Below, piece by piece: positions 1 through 10,930 of a DNA stretch of 64,000 bases. The notes beneath the pieces were generated by a model that was given only the letters and a program-made list of their open reading frames with translations, was not told where the DNA came from and made no database searches. Both the position numbers and the translations under genes were made by a program. How positions within the stretch are numbered: position 1 is the first letter of the stretch; every line of letters starts with the position of its first letter. This stretch comes from Okapia johnstoni (lineage: Eukaryota; Chordata; Mammalia; Artiodactyla; Giraffidae): positions 30,844,001 to 30,908,000 of the forward strand of contig CM044320.1 in the NCBI GenBank assembly GCA_024291935.2, in the 5' to 3' direction.

Positions 1-79
1 AAGGTATGTTTTCAAAAACTAGGATAAAAATTTAACCATAACAAGATTGTATTTAAGGAAATTCTCAAAATATGTATAT

Positions 80-268
80 AATGGCTCAGACGGTAAAGAA
101 TTCACTTGCAATGTGGGAGACCTGGCAAGATCCCCTGAGGAGGGCATGGCTACCCACTCTTGTATTCTTGCCTAAAGAATCCCCATGGACAGAGGAGCCT
201 GGCAGGCTACAGTCCATGGGGTCGCAGAGAGTTGGACAGGACTGAGTGACTAAGCACACATACACACA
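80..268 (+). mobile_element. Bov-tA SINE, 5'-truncated
   Basis: This is a tRNA-derived ruminant SINE in sense orientation. It starts inside the tRNA-like head (ATGGCTCAGACGGTAAAGAA). It continues through the body motifs CCCATGGACAGAGGAGCCTGG and AGTCCATGGGGTCGCAG, and ends in the family tail GACTGAGTGACTAAGCACAC plus a short CA run. The usual leading GGCTTCCCTGGT is missing. The family identification is from recalled consensus. Confidence 0.9.
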
Positions 269-799
269 GTTATGACCTCTTGCTGAGGACAACAACAGTG
301 CTTCATCACGAGGACCCCAGTCCTAGGAGTTAAGAGACCATTTTCTGCCTTTATTGTATTCTCCTTGTTGATGCATTATCAACATTTCCAAGGCACAAAT
401 TTTAATTTGGATTATAGAAGCCAATCTTGCATATAACTTCTTTTCAAGGACCACTCACAAAATAAACTTTGTAAATCTTACTTCCTTTGTCAGCCATCAG
501 CAGCAACTTTACTATTTATGTGAAGATATTAGACAAGATGGTAGAATCTTGATTCGCTTATTTCTCAGTTCTGGGCCTCAATCTACTCATTCTTAAAATC
601 AGAATATTGAACTGGATTATGTCTGAATTCTCTTTATACTTGATAAATTGTATAATTAGATTATCCTTTTCCATATAGGAATTTAACCAAATTTGGCTTT
701 ACTAAAGAAAAGATGGTCAAAATGTGCTCCCCATCTCACAGAATAGATACAAAGCAAAAAGCTGTCTTAGTAATTTTTAAGAAAGACTTCAGACTCATT
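269..799. other. Unique AT-rich sequence, no feature seen
   Basis: There is no open frame of note, no recognised repeat and no RNA gene. The sequence is AT-rich with short homopolymers only. Confidence 0.6.
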
Positions 800-975
800 G
801 CTCACCTACTGTAGACCAGACAGTGTACATGTATATCTCAGATGATAAAACAGAGGCTCAGAGAGATTAAGCAATATACCCAAGATCACAGAGGTAGTAA
901 GTGGTAAAACTGGGATTTCAAGTCAGGCCTTTCTGACTAGGAGGCTTGTATGCTTTCCATCTCAGCAACAAGTTC
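800..975 (+). mobile_element. MIR SINE fragment
   Basis: An ancient mammal-wide MIR in sense orientation. The diagnostic order is visible: CCTACTGTAGACCAGACAGTG, then GATAAAACAGAGGCTCAGAGAG, then a TTAAGCAATATACCCAAG-like block, then AGAGGTAGTAAGTGGTAAAAC and a GATTTCAAGTCAGGCCT-like end. Divergence is high, as expected for this age. Confidence 0.8.
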
Positions 976-1003
976 ATTGAGCACTGTGATAAGTGAGAGG
1001 AAG

Positions 1004-1219
1004 TTGAGTTGAAAATGTCAGTCACTCAGTCATGTCCAACTCTTTGTGACCCTATGGACTGTAGCCTATCAGCTTCCTCTGTCCATGGCATTCCCGAGGC
1101 AAGAATACTGGAGTAGGTTGCCATTTCCTTTTTCAGGGGATTTTCCTGCCACAGAGATTGAACCCAGATCTACCACATTGCATGCAGACTCTTTACCATC
1201 TGAGCCACCGGGGAAGCCC
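1004..1219 (-). mobile_element. Bov-tA SINE
   Basis: Antisense Bov-tA. Reading the plus strand, the tail CAGTCACTCAGTCATGTCC comes first, then GGACTGTAGCCTATCAG, then CCATCTGAGCCACCGGGGAA, which is the complement of the tRNA-like head. A likely target-site duplication flanks it: AAGTGAGAGGAAG at 991-1003 and AAATGAGAGGCAA at 1220-1232. Confidence 0.92.
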
Positions 1220-1769
1220 AAATGAGAGGCAACTCTATTGCTAACGCTACTAAGTAGTCCACTGATGCGAAAGTCTCCATTTCTCCCTACATTTCTTACA
1301 TAAGTTCTATCCATTCCTTGATACCCAAGGTGAGAGTTTATATGTTTAATAGGGAAGTAAAATTCAAGTATTGCACACAAGCTAATGGTGGCTGGATAGA
1401 GAAGCAGGAATTAAGGTGAGTGACTTGGTAGCTGAAAATGCATTTCTTGATAATAATAGTACCTCTTGAAAATTACTTGAAGAGTTTGCCGAAGCAGAGA
1501 GAAGAAATGGAAAGTGTACTTTCTAGTGCTTTTCAAACTGGACCTCAGGATCTTCTCTATGAATTGCCAGAGGAAAATTATTCTACTCTTTCCACTTAGC
1601 TTAGGGTTTCCTCACAGCCTCATGACAATGTTATTCCACCTCGGGAATCTCAAAGATTGATCAATCAGACATTAAGTGAGGAAGTCCTTTCAGTGTGACA
1701 TCTTACTGTATATTAACATATTCTAAATGTCCTCAGTGCATTGTGTTGCAGTTTTCAACAGAGGCTGGA
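1220..1769. other. Unique sequence, no feature seen
   Basis: AT-rich sequence apart from the TSD copy at its left edge. An open frame on the minus strand here runs into the neighbouring SINE and has no recognisable protein content. Confidence 0.55.
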
Positions 1770-2004
1770 ATCCAAAGACTTGGGTTTGAACTCTGGTTCT
1801 GCCACTTACTAGTGCTGTGTGCTGTGTGTTTGGACGAACTAATAAACCTCTCTGTGCTTCAGGTCCTTGTCCATTAAAGAAGGATCCTGCTAGGAAGCTC
1901 AAGAAATTGTTGCAGGAGTCAAATGATATATGTCAAAACATTGGGAATAGTGCTTGTCATATTATAAGCCCCCAATAAAATTTAGCTGCTAATATTATTA
2001 TCAA
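1770..2004 (+). mobile_element. MIR SINE
   Basis: MIR in sense orientation. The expected MIR order is visible: CTCTGGTTCTGCCACTTACTAG, then AACCTCTCTGTGCTTCAGGTCC, then a GGAGTCAAATGATAT-like block, then TAGTGCTTGTCATAT, then CCCCAATAAAATTTAGCTGC. An open frame covering its left half is chance. Confidence 0.8.
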
Positions 2005-3318
2005 AAGGCAATAGGATATGAGAACTCATATTTTTTATATTAATAGCAACTCTGATGATAGGATACTGTTCCTAGTAGTAGTATTCTTAGTGGATGGAAA
2101 AAAATTGTATTCTAACAAGCTGCACACAAAATCCAGGGTATGCATGGCATTTTGTTAAAGAAAGAAACCACACACATCCACAGTCTGGTTCACTTACTCA
2201 TTTTATAAAAAACCAAAAAGTTTGATATTCCTAAATAAATACATGGAAGGTCTAGATGCATTTAACAGTGGTTATCTGTGAATGAAATTTTATTTGCTTA
2301 CTTTTTGCCCACCAGTGTTTTCTGAATCTTCTACAACCATTATGTATTTTGTAATAAAAATAAATACTTTCATTTATTAAGATAGGGGTTATAGCATGCT
2401 TCAAAAATTAAAATAAAATAAAAACCAATCTGCATGAAGACAGAATGTCAGGTAATAAAATATTATGCCCTGATATGATTTCATGACTTACTGTTTAAGT
2501 AAAGGAGGGCTGAGAGTCGAGAGGATTATTCTCAAATGGTCAAAAATGATGCTTATTCCTTTCATTTAAGCAAAACAGATGATAGAACAACCCTAACACT
2601 AAGTATTTTTAATATCTTCGATGAATTTATAATGCTTTTCAATATTCAACATTCATTAGCTTCTGATGATGTTCATACAGGTAAAATATTACAAACTCAT
2701 CTTTTAGCCCCACAAAAATACACATTTTGGTTTGTAGTATACACCTCATATGTGGCTTATTATCTATTCAAAGAGGCTGGCCACAGTGAAAGGTTTTCTA
2801 CAAAATTTTGCTGAAATTGTTGTCAGTTGGACTGAATAAAAAGTAATGTTAAATGGACCTTTGAAACATGCTTTCTGTAGCAGTCAACAAGTGCTATTCT
2901 TTTTTACGGAAATAGCAGAAGTTAATGTGATCAGAGTACCTGCCTGACTGAAGATGAACTATGTTTATCTTGATTTGGTCACTACAGAGTGCCAAGGATG
3001 GACATTTGCTTAGAGGTAGCAATATGGTCATCACTTGCATTCTTTGATGTTTCAGAGGTAAGGATAATCTTGCAGAGAAAACTGAAGGGGGCGGAGGGGA
3101 ATGGCAGCAGTGGGAATGAAAGTTCATTTTGTAGCCATAGGCTTGAAAATGTAGACTTGCATTTCATCATCTTCCTGAAACTCCATAACCCCTCTGTAGT
3201 TCTGCATTAGACAATCTCTGAATCAGGCAGATCAGGCTGCATGCCTCTTTATCTATATAATTCTCCCAAAGTTTACTTCTTTCATTACTAATCTGTGTTG
3301 TTTCCTGTCTAAGTAGTA
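2005..3318. other. Unique AT-rich sequence, no gene supported
   Basis: This stretch holds a 92-codon plus-strand open frame (2536-2814) and overlapping minus-strand frames around 2890-3170. None has a recognisable domain, and the frames overlap each other on both strands. I see no splice-bounded exon or repeat I can name. A GC-richer patch lies at 3085-3110. Confidence 0.5.
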
Positions 3319-3502
3319 GTGTTAGGGCTCAGTAATGTCCGACTCTTTGCGATCCCATGAACTATAGCCCATAAGGTTCCTCTGTCCATGGGATTTTTCC
3401 AAGCAAGAATATTTTAGTGGGTTACCATTCCTTTCTCCAGGGGGATATTCTGACCCAGGGATCAAACCTGGGTCTCCCGCATTGCAGGCAGATTCTTTAC
3501 CA
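3319..3502 (-). mobile_element. Bov-tA SINE, head truncated
   Basis: Antisense Bov-tA: GGGCTCAGTAATGTCCGACTC, then CCTCTGTCCATGGGATTTTTC, then a GACCCAGGGATCAAACCTGG-like block, then TTGCAGGCAGATTCTTTACC, where it stops before the GAGCCACC head. Flanks TAAGTAGTA (about 3310) and TAAGTATTA (about 3512) may be the target duplication. Confidence 0.88.
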
Positions 3503-3559
3503 AACTAAATCTTAAGTATTAGCTTTTGGCCTTTTAAGAGAAAAGGAAGGCATAATCTA

Positions 3560-4260
3560 CGATGTTCAATGTCACTGACAGTATGGGATTATCCAGGCAT
3601 AACAGCTAGAATAGGGAATTGAGGCCTAAGTAGGGCCTGAAGCAACATTACATCTTCCTTAATTGTTGGTGAGATATGAAGTATAAATTAAAATGTGGAG
3701 TGGCAGCAGTGAGAATGGTAAGAAACATCATAAGGTACATGTTCAATTTGTGATCTTCATGGATCACTGAGTTTGGGATACACGGTGAGGGATTAGAACT
3801 CTGGCAGGGTTTTTGATACAGATGAACATAGAGGTGGTTGTAGAGGCCATAAGAATGAATGAAACTGACCAGAAGGGAACATGTATGATGAGAAAAGAGC
3901 TAGGCTTGAGCTCTGGGGAAGAGAGACACCTAGGAGGAGAGGTCAGAAATCAGGGCAAACAGCAGTGACTCAGGAAGAATGCTCGGGGTGGGGAGAGAAA
4001 AAAACCAAGAGAGAGCAGACTCTCAGAAGTCAAGATAGAGGAAATTTTCCAGAAGAAAGATATGAATCACAGGGTCAAATACTCAGAGATACCAAGTCAA
4101 AGAGTGCTGGAACAAGGCCACAGGATTTGCAGATTAGGAAGTCACGAGTGATCTTTGCCAGGAGTAGAAATGACAAAGCATGAGGGACCGGTGACCACAG
4201 TGAGAGGAAAGGGAAAGATAGAAACTGAAGAAAGTATTATAGAGAGTGGATTACATTTAC
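3560..4260 (-). mobile_element. L2-like LINE remnant (antisense)
   Basis: Purine-rich sequence resembling the reverse complement of the L2 3' region: a GAGCTCTGGGGAAGAGAGA block, then AACCAAGAGAGAGCAGACTC, then GTCAAATACTCAGAGATACC and CAAGTCAAAGAGTGCTGG. The match is patchy. A 100-codon plus-strand frame at 3881-4183 lies wholly inside and is not a gene. Confidence 0.5.
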
Positions 4261-4422
4261 GGCTCTAAGATACATACAGGAAGAGAGTCACAGGGCATTG
4301 TTTGAATTATTTTGAGCTTTGTAAATGCCATGGTTTGTCCGAGAGGGAAGCTGAGCTCCACGTCCCACCAAATCCTCTATTGAAATCTCAAAAGCACAGC
4401 TATTGGTACCAACTGCTTTTTG

Positions 4423-5122
4423 TGGCATCTGGTCCCAACACTTCATGGAAATAGATGGGAATAAATGGAAACAGTAACAGACTTTATTTCCTTGGGCTCC
4501 AAAATCACTATGGACAGTGACTGCAGCCATGAAATTAAAAGACACTTGCTTCTTGGAAGAAAAGCTATGATCAACCTAGACAGCATATTAAAAAGTAGAG
4601 ACGTTACTTTGCCAACCAAGGTCTGTCTAATCAAAGCTATGGTTTTTCCAGTATTCATGTATGAATGTGAGAGTTGGACCATAAAAAAGGCTGAGCACCA
4701 AAAATTGAGGCTTTCAAACTAAAATGCTAGAGAAGACTCTTGAGAGTCCTTTGAACAGCAAGGAGATCAAACCAGTCCATCTTAAAGGAAAACAACCCTG
4801 AATATTCATTGGAAGGACTGATGCTGAAGCTGAAGCTTCAATACTTTGGCCACCTGATGCGAAGAACTGACTCACTGGAAAAGACCAATGAGTCATGGGA
4901 AATGATGAAAAGTCATGGGAAAAGACCAATGATGCTAGGAAAGATTGAAGGTAGGAGGAGAAGGGGACGACAGAGGATGAGATGGTTGGATGGCATCACT
5001 GACTCAAAGGACATGAGTTTGAGCAAACTCCAGGAGATAATGAAGGACAGGGAAGCCTGGAGTGCTGCAGTCCATGGGGTCATGAAGAGTCGGACACAAC
5101 TGAGTGACTGAACAGCAACAAC
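4423..5122 (+). mobile_element. BovB (RTE) LINE, 3' segment
   Basis: A 5'-truncated BovB in sense orientation. It holds the end of the reverse-transcriptase ORF and the 3' tail. Frame pieces include an 85-codon frame (4465-4722) with TDFISLGSKIT and HEIKRHLLLGRKAM, and a 100-codon frame (4809-5111) with [18 protein letters not shown]. These are typical of the C-terminal region of the BovB protein. A stop and frame change near 4720 separate them. The tail ends in GTGACTGAACAGCAACAAC. Around 4885-4935 the AAAAGACCAATGA segment is duplicated with an intervening GTCATGGGAAA repeat, which is absent from the other copies in this window. It is a dead copy. Confidence 0.93.
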
Positions 5123-5640
5123 ATCTTCGGCAAATACCAAAGAGACCCCTCCCATCTCAGTACTGTCCCTCAGCTCCCTAACGGGATGTGGGTTTTCCTT
5201 GCATGCTTTGTCTCCTGCTCTCTCCTGGTGGAAAAAACAGCCCTTCGACCTCTACTCCCAAAGAGGGCAGCTTTTAACCAAGGGTGGCTCCATCTCCCTG
5301 GCCAAAGAGGGTGATTCAGGAAGGACACAGAATCCAAAGTCATAAGAAACCACCTGGAATGACCAGGGAAAAAAGAAGTATCACCTTCTCCTTGGGAGAC
5401 GTTAGTTAAAAGAGTGGCATAGCCTAGAGCTGCTTCTGTAAGAAGAAAGCTGCCTGTGCATGAAGTTAATTCAGGGAGGAGCAGAGTACAGTAACAGGAA
5501 GAGGGAAGGGCATTCTCTTCTGAGGATGCTAGCTATCTGTGCCTGCTGTGAGCATCATTTCCTGCACTTTCTAGGTATATAAGCCAATAAATCTCTTCTT
5601 TGGCTAAGTTATTTCAAATTGAGTCATTATCATTTACAAT
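5123..5640 (+). mobile_element. Possible old LTR-like repeat
   Basis: GC-richer than its surroundings and ending in TATATAAGCCAATAAATCTC near 5575-5597, an arrangement resembling the TATA/polyadenylation region of a mammalian solo LTR. I cannot name the family or find clear TG...CA ends. It could instead be unique sequence. Confidence 0.3.
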
Positions 5641-5714
5641 AAAAAAATTCTTAATACCATTCACATCTTACCAACCATATGCTCCTGAATAGGCCAGTAA
5701 TTTGTCCTGATGGA

Positions 5715-6065
5715 ATCTCTCTACCCTACTAGATTGTACATTTCTGCTTTGTTAATATTTATCTGTTTGTTTCTTTGTTTTCGGCTGTGTCAGGTCTTAG
5801 CTATGACATGCAGGATCTTCACTGCGATGCAAGAGCTTCTCTCCAGTAGTGGCAGGCAGGCTCAGTAGCTCGGGCTTAGCTGCTCTATGGCATTTAGGAT
5901 CCTAGATTCCTGACCAGGGATCAAACTCGTGTCCCCTGCATTGGAAGGCAGATTCTTAACCACTGAATCACCAGGGCAGTCCCTGTTACACATTTCTTGA
6001 AGGCTTGAAAGGCCTATGTCTATCACAATGCCTTACACATAGAATGTGTCCAATAACTATTTATT
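5715..6065 (+). mobile_element. L2 3' end, split by a SINE
   Basis: Left part ACTAGATTGTACATTTC; right part ACATTTCTTGAAGGCTTGAA, then ATCACAATGCCTTACACATAG, then AATAACTATTTATTAAAG. Together they follow the L2 3'-end pattern (stop-proximal 'tagattgtaagctccttgagg' ... 'caataaatatttgttgaa'). The CHR-type SINE at 5776-5983 interrupts it, with ACATTTCT on both sides as a possible duplication. Confidence 0.55.
5776..5983 (-). mobile_element. CHR-type tRNA SINE
   Basis: Antisense cetartiodactyl SINE: TTTTCGGCTGTGTCAGGTC, then a GGCTCAGTAGCTCGGGCTTA block, then GACCAGGGATCAAACTCGTG, then TTAACCACTGAATCACCAGG and a GCAGTCCC end. This is the CHR pattern (tGGCTCAGTAGTTGTGG...CCACCAGGGAAGTCCC), not Bov-tA. 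Confidence 0.8.
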
Positions 6066-6491
6066 AAAGAAGCAAATGAGCAAGAGAAGTTCTTTTCCTT
6101 CATAACATCAAGAGCTAAAATTAAACAAATCAGCAACTGAAAGAGAAGATGTCCATGAATAATGTATAGCTATATGGTTTGCTGCTCTTATTTCTCTGTC
6201 TAAAGAGACTGCCCCAATCATGTTTATTCCTGCCCATCTTCTCAGCTCAATCTCCTCCTTACCTTATTCATTCAAATGAAAGTGGAGTATTCATACTATA
6301 AACTATGTTTACAGACATGGAAATTATCTATTAAAGCAATTGTCAATCTTTTTAGAAGACTAAAATTTCATTAAGAACAAGAATAGGAGCAAACTCATTG
6401 CGAGACATGTGCCTTGGGGTCAGGAAATCCATATTCTAGCAGGATGCCTTCCATGTGCTATCTGTTTAATAAACATCTACCAAGATTCAGT
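6066..6491. other. Unique AT-rich sequence, no feature seen
   Basis: No recognised repeat, RNA or coding signal. Confidence 0.6.
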
Positions 6492-6693
6492 CACGTTCAG
6501 TAACTAAGTCGTGTCCAATTCTTTTGTGACCCCATGGACTGTAGCCCGCTAGGCTCCTCTGTTCACGGATTCTCCAGGCAAGAATACTGGACTGGGTTGC
6601 CATTTCCTCTTCCAGGGGACCTTTCCAACCCAGGACTGAACCTGTGACTCCTGCATTGGCAGGAGGATTCTTTACCACTGAGCTACCCAAGCC
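6492..6693 (-). mobile_element. Bov-tA SINE
   Basis: Antisense Bov-tA with AACTAAGTCGTGTCCAATTC, GGACTGTAGCCCGCTAGGCTC, CAGGCAAGAATACTGGACTGG and CTTTACCACTGAGCTACCCAA. A 67-codon minus-strand frame here is simply the SINE read through. Confidence 0.92.
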
Positions 6694-6866
6694 AAAATCT
6701 TAGTTGGGGACAATTTGAAATTTTAGTACAATTCCAAGTCCAATTTTGACTGCTGACTTAATAGAGATGAGGAGAAGGGAAAGAAGTAAGAGGTGAAAAA
6801 GATCTCTCTTGGCTGAGACAGTCATATTTTGCCACTGAACAGTGTCCAGACCCAGTTCTTTCTTTT

Positions 6867-7112
6867 CTATATATATTTTAATTTTATTGGAGTATAGTTG
6901 TTTTACAATGTTGTGTTAATTTCAGGTGTACAGCAAAGTGAGTCAGTTATATATACAGTCATTCTCTCTTAGATTCTTTTCTTATGTAGGTAAACACAGA
7001 ATATTGGGTAGAGTTCCCTGTGGTATACAGTAGGTTCTTGCTAGTTATTTATCTTATATATAGTAGTGTGCATATGTTCATCTCAAACTCCTGATTTATC
7101 CCTCCTCCCCAA
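6867..7112 (-). mobile_element. L1 3' UTR fragment (antisense)
   Basis: The T-rich left edge is the antisense poly(A). It is followed by TTATTGGAGTATAGTTGTTT, a GTACAGCAAAGTGAGTCAG block, then GAGTTCCCTGTGGTATACAG and TAGGTTCTTGCTAGTTATTT. This is the antisense 3' UTR of artiodactyl-type L1, 5'-truncated to about 245 bp. Confidence 0.85.
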
Positions 7113-7456
7113 ACTTGGTTCTTCCTTGCAGTGTGTTTATGGGTTCCTCAGAGATTTGTCTCGCTGAGGTCCTCAGACTGGGGTTCTTGGGCAGTGGCCA
7201 TGCTATAAATGGTGATTAGAGGCTCCTCCTCAACTTTTATATCAGATCATCAGACTCTAGACCCTTTCTGCCTAGGCTGTCTTCCTCCTAGCAGGAAATG
7301 TTTCAGTGGGCAAAGTAAGGGAGGCAGTGGCTGGAGACCCACATAGATCTCCAAGAAACCACACCGTTTTTCCTACTGCTTAGGGAAATGGGGTTTATTT
7401 CCACTGCATCATTGTCTTTTGGCCACGGCCTCTTGCCCTTTGATTTTTGCATTGCA
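7113..7456. other. Unique sequence, no feature seen
   Basis: GC content is slightly higher than nearby. No repeat family or coding feature could be named. Confidence 0.5.
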
Positions 7457-8068
7457 GTTGTTGTTCAGTCCCTCAGTTGTGTCTAACTCTTGGCAGCTCC
7501 ATGGACTGTAGCACGCCAGGCTTCCCTGTCCTTCACTATCTCACAGATTTTACTCAAACCCACGTCCATTGAGTTGATGAAGCCATCCAACCGTCTCATC
7601 CTCTACTGTCTCCTTCTTCTCCTGCCCTCAATCTTTCCCAGAATTAGGGTCTTTTCCAATGAGTCCTCTCTTCGCACCAGGTGGCCAAAGTATTGGATCT
7701 TCAGCTTCGGCATCAGTCCTTCCAATGAAGATGAAGGATTTCCTTTAGGATTGACTGATTTCATCTCCTCGCTGTCCAAGGGACTCTCAAGAGTCTTCTC
7801 CAGCACTGTAGTTTGAAAGCATCAGTTCTTTGGCACTCAGCCTTCTTTAAGGCCCAGCTCTCACATCTGTACATGACTACTGGAACAACCATAGCTTTGA
7901 CTATATGTAAATAAAGTTATGTCTCTGCTTTTTAATATACTGTCTAGGTTTGTCACAGCTTTTCTTCCAAAGAGCAAGTATCTTTTAATTTCATGGCTGC
8001 AATCACTGTTTGCAGTGATTCTGAAGCCCAAGAAAATAAGGTCTGTCACTGTTTCCATTTTTTTTCCA
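7457..8068 (-). mobile_element. BovB (RTE) LINE, 3' segment (antisense)
   Basis: 5'-truncated BovB on the minus strand. The antisense tail GTTGTTGTTCAGTCCCTCAG is at the left and TAAGGTCTGTCACTGTTTCC at the right. Minus-strand frames of 67 and 87 codons show LKIQYFGHLVRREDSLEKTL and TVTDLIFLGF, parts of the BovB reverse-transcriptase C-terminal region, broken by frame changes. A 108-codon plus-strand frame is the antisense shadow that recurs in every BovB copy here. It has the opposite orientation to the copy at 4.4-5.1 kb, making a 3-kb-spaced inverted repeat. Confidence 0.93.
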
Positions 8069-9884
8069 CTTCGGCATGCTTCTGACAAGTACCAGAACCT
8101 ATGTCCCCAGAAGCCAGGCTCCACTCACCAAGCTCCCTGTGAAGCTCTCTGACTTTCCTTCCACAAGCACTTGTTTTTTGACGGAGTGTAAGAGGAGAGA
8201 AGGAGAGAAACACCTTGCACTCTTAATTTTCTTTATAGGACTCTACTACCACACCCTTCATCAATCTTATTATTATCAACCTTCCTCCACCTCTCACTCA
8301 CTGAGAAGTCAAACAAATGAACAAAAAAAATCCCCAAGATTTGTCAATTGCCTAGCAAATCCTGAATAGATGGATCAATCCACATGAGTCTTGGTCCTGT
8401 GGAGGCCTGCAGCAGCTCTGATGCAACACAGCAATTCAAATGTAACACCCTGTTTTATAGGGAAAATTACTGAATATCCTGGTTTTATTTAAAAAAAAAA
8501 AAAGACTTTCTATAACTTGGGTCACATCCCACAGACTGAGTTCATGGATCCCCTTTTTCCAAGTAATCACCTGAGGAGGCAGGTGGGGCAAGAATTCATA
8601 CAGTACGGCATCCCACTCACTTTTATCCAGTGGTAGGGTTGAGATGAGAACCTGGGATTTATTCCCCAATCCAGAGCCCCTCTCATAACACACTGATAGA
8701 AAGAACAATGGTTTTCTAACATAAGCTGAGGAATCATCAGAAATGAAAGAAAAAAAATCCCTCCTCCTGTCCTTCTGTATAAAACAAATAATCTTCTACA
8801 TCATCCTACACTGCATGTGTGATAAGGGACTCCGTCCTCTCTCTTGTATCATATTTGGTATTTATGCAATCCTTCTCCTCCTACAGTCCACCTAATCTTA
8901 TGAAACATAATTCTTTTCCCTCTTCCTCCTCCCTACACAAATTTAATTCCTGATTCTCTTCAAGTATATGCAAACTATTACACTAACCATCTTGTAAAGT
9001 AAGCATCATACTTCAGCCTAAAATAGCAACTGGACAAGTAAATTTACTATTTTATATTATCTGAGTTTCCTTTAGCACCTTTTACAACAAAATTGTTGAT
9101 TTTTCCCCCCTTTTATAAAGTGGCTGTGGCATTCCAAGGCGGCAAGCTACAGGCACAAGTTCATGGTAAGTTCAGAGGAAAGGAATGTTCAAAGAAAACC
9201 GAACCCAGAGCATTGTGGGTAGTGATATGGAAAGTTGACAAAACAATGATAAACAATGGGGGGAAAAGAAATAATTGAGTGTTCTGAAGCCCTGTATCAG
9301 CGTTTTATGCATTGTTAACTTTTTTTTAGGAGACTGTTTTATTGTGTGGGGTTTCATGAAGAGATACTAACCCAGTCTACTGGCACAACACTCTGCAAGT
9401 ATAATGATTATAAGACTTTATTTTTTTAATAAAAAAGAAAATGGGCAAATATGTCTGCCTGAGATAAGGCTTTCTGAACAAAATATAACACATGGAAATC
9501 CTTTCTTGAAGTGCTTTGTGGATTGAAGGAGGTAGGAAACTTAAAACAGTAGAATTTCAGTAAACACGTAAGTCTAAACAAGTTGTGAAAAATTGGACCA
9601 TACGCAGCAATGGGGAAAGCAAGAAGCAAAAGAAAAGCAGCTAACAGCGTGAGGTAAACACTTTACAGATACACTTTCTAAAGGCACCTCTGGAAAACTA
9701 TTTGAGCTGCTGAGATCTGTAAAAGAGATAAATTTTTTATACTGTTCGAATGCAATCCTACCTCAATCATAGCTCAGTCTACCTTTGATGCTATGTATGT
9801 TTTAATGTAGATTATGTGCTTCTACCTTACTTTCACTCATCATTGCAACAAAAACTTTACTTCCTTTCCGGCATTATTTTAGGC
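8069..9884. other. Unique AT-rich sequence, no gene supported
   Basis: Open frames of 60-97 codons occur on both strands (for example 8076-8369 + and 8436-8708 -) but overlap and show no protein family. An A13 run is at about 8490. Nothing else recognised. Confidence 0.5.
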
Positions 9885-10725
9885 ACTAGCAATTTGTGGA
9901 TGGAAAAAACACAAAACGCTTCCTGCACCCGAGAACATTATATTCTAGTGAGCAGAGAAGACAATAAACACAACAGATAAACATACAATATACTGGAAGA
10001 TGGCACATTCCAAGAAGAAAAATAAACCAAAGAGATAAGGTTCAGGGAGATCGCTCTACTGTAATGTAAAAGTCCAATGTCCTTTTACGTGTAGAAGGAG
10101 ACAATAAGAAGATGATATTTGATCAGATTTGAAGGAGGTAAGAGAGCAAATCATTGATTTAACTGAGGAGTATACGAGAAATGAGCAAATTCAAAGTTCC
10201 TGAGCTGAGAGCTGGACCAGTAGCTTGGGCAAATATGAAGGAAACTAGTGTGGCTGATTGGAGAAGGCAATGGCACCCCACTCCAGTACTCTTGCCTGGG
10301 AAACCCCATGGACGGAGGAGCCTGGTAGGCTGCAGCCCATGGGGTCGTGAAGAGTTGGACAAGACTGAGCGACTTCACTTTCACTTTTCAGTTTCATGTA
10401 CTGGAGGAAGAAATGGCAACCCACTCCAGTGTTCTTGCCTGGAGAGTCCCAGGGACGGGGGAGCCTGGTGGGCTGCCGTCTATGGGGTCGCACAGAGTCG
10501 GACACGACTGACACGACTTAGCAGCAGCAGCAGCAGTGTGGCCGATGGGGAAGGAGCTAGAGATGGGATCATTCATAATGTGTTAAAGAGGTAATCAGAA
10601 AGATTGGGGCATCCCAGGCATTGTAAGGACATTAGCTCTTATTCTAAGGGAGATGGCAAGACATGGGAGTTCTCTACAACACGGCATGATCTGAGACATC
10701 ATATGCTAACCATTTCTTTCCAGAA
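9885..10725 (-). mobile_element. L2-like LINE remnant, split by BOV-A2
   Basis: Antisense L2 pattern: TATTCTAGTGAGCAGAGAAG, then ACAATAAACACAACAGATAA, then AGCTGAGAGCTGGACCAG. After the BOV-A2 it resumes with TAGAGATGGGATCATTCATA, ACATTAGCTCTTATTCTAAG and GGCATGATCTGAGACATCA. In L2 antisense these correspond to 'acattctagtggggagacagacaataaaca' ... 'ggattttattctaagtg' ... 'gacatgatctgac'. The order on both sides of the BOV-A2 is collinear. Confidence 0.65.
10259..10536 (+). mobile_element. BOV-A2 SINE, complete with TSD
   Basis: Dimeric BOV-A2 in sense orientation. Unit 1 runs from GAGAAGGCAATGGCACCCCA to GAGCGACTTCACTTTCAC. Unit 2 runs from GGAGGAAGAAATGGCAACCC to CACACGACTTAGCAG-like sequence, closing with five CAG units at 10521-10536. 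TSD: AGTGTGGCTGAT (10247-10258) and AGTGTGGCCGAT (10535-10546), one mismatch. A 137-codon frame through it is not a gene. Confidence 0.97.
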
Positions 10726-10761
10726 ATAGTTATAACATGTAAGTTTTTAAAACTTTTAAAT

Positions 10762-10930
10762 TTTTAAATATTTATCTTATAGAAGTATGACTGATTTGCA
10801 ATGTTGTGTTCATTTTTGCTGTACAGCAAAGTGATCCAGTTATACATATAAACGTTCTTTTTTATATTCTTTTCCATTGCGGTTTATCATTGGATATTGA
10901 ATATAGACCCCTGCGCTCTACAGTAAGCAC
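10762..10930 (-). mobile_element. L1 3' UTR fragment (antisense)
   Basis: ATTTGCAATGTTGTGTTCAT, GCTGTACAGCAAAGTGATCC, AGTTATACATATAAACG and TATAGACCCCTGCGCTCTAC match the antisense artiodactyl L1 3' UTR. It is shorter and more diverged than the fragment at 6.9 kb. Confidence 0.78.

Noticed and set aside
3881..4183. 100-codon plus-strand open frame rich in Arg/Gln
   Set aside because: Lies within purine-rich antisense L2-like sequence.
10181..10594. 137-codon plus-strand open frame
   Set aside because: Reads straight through a BOV-A2 SINE. No protein family.
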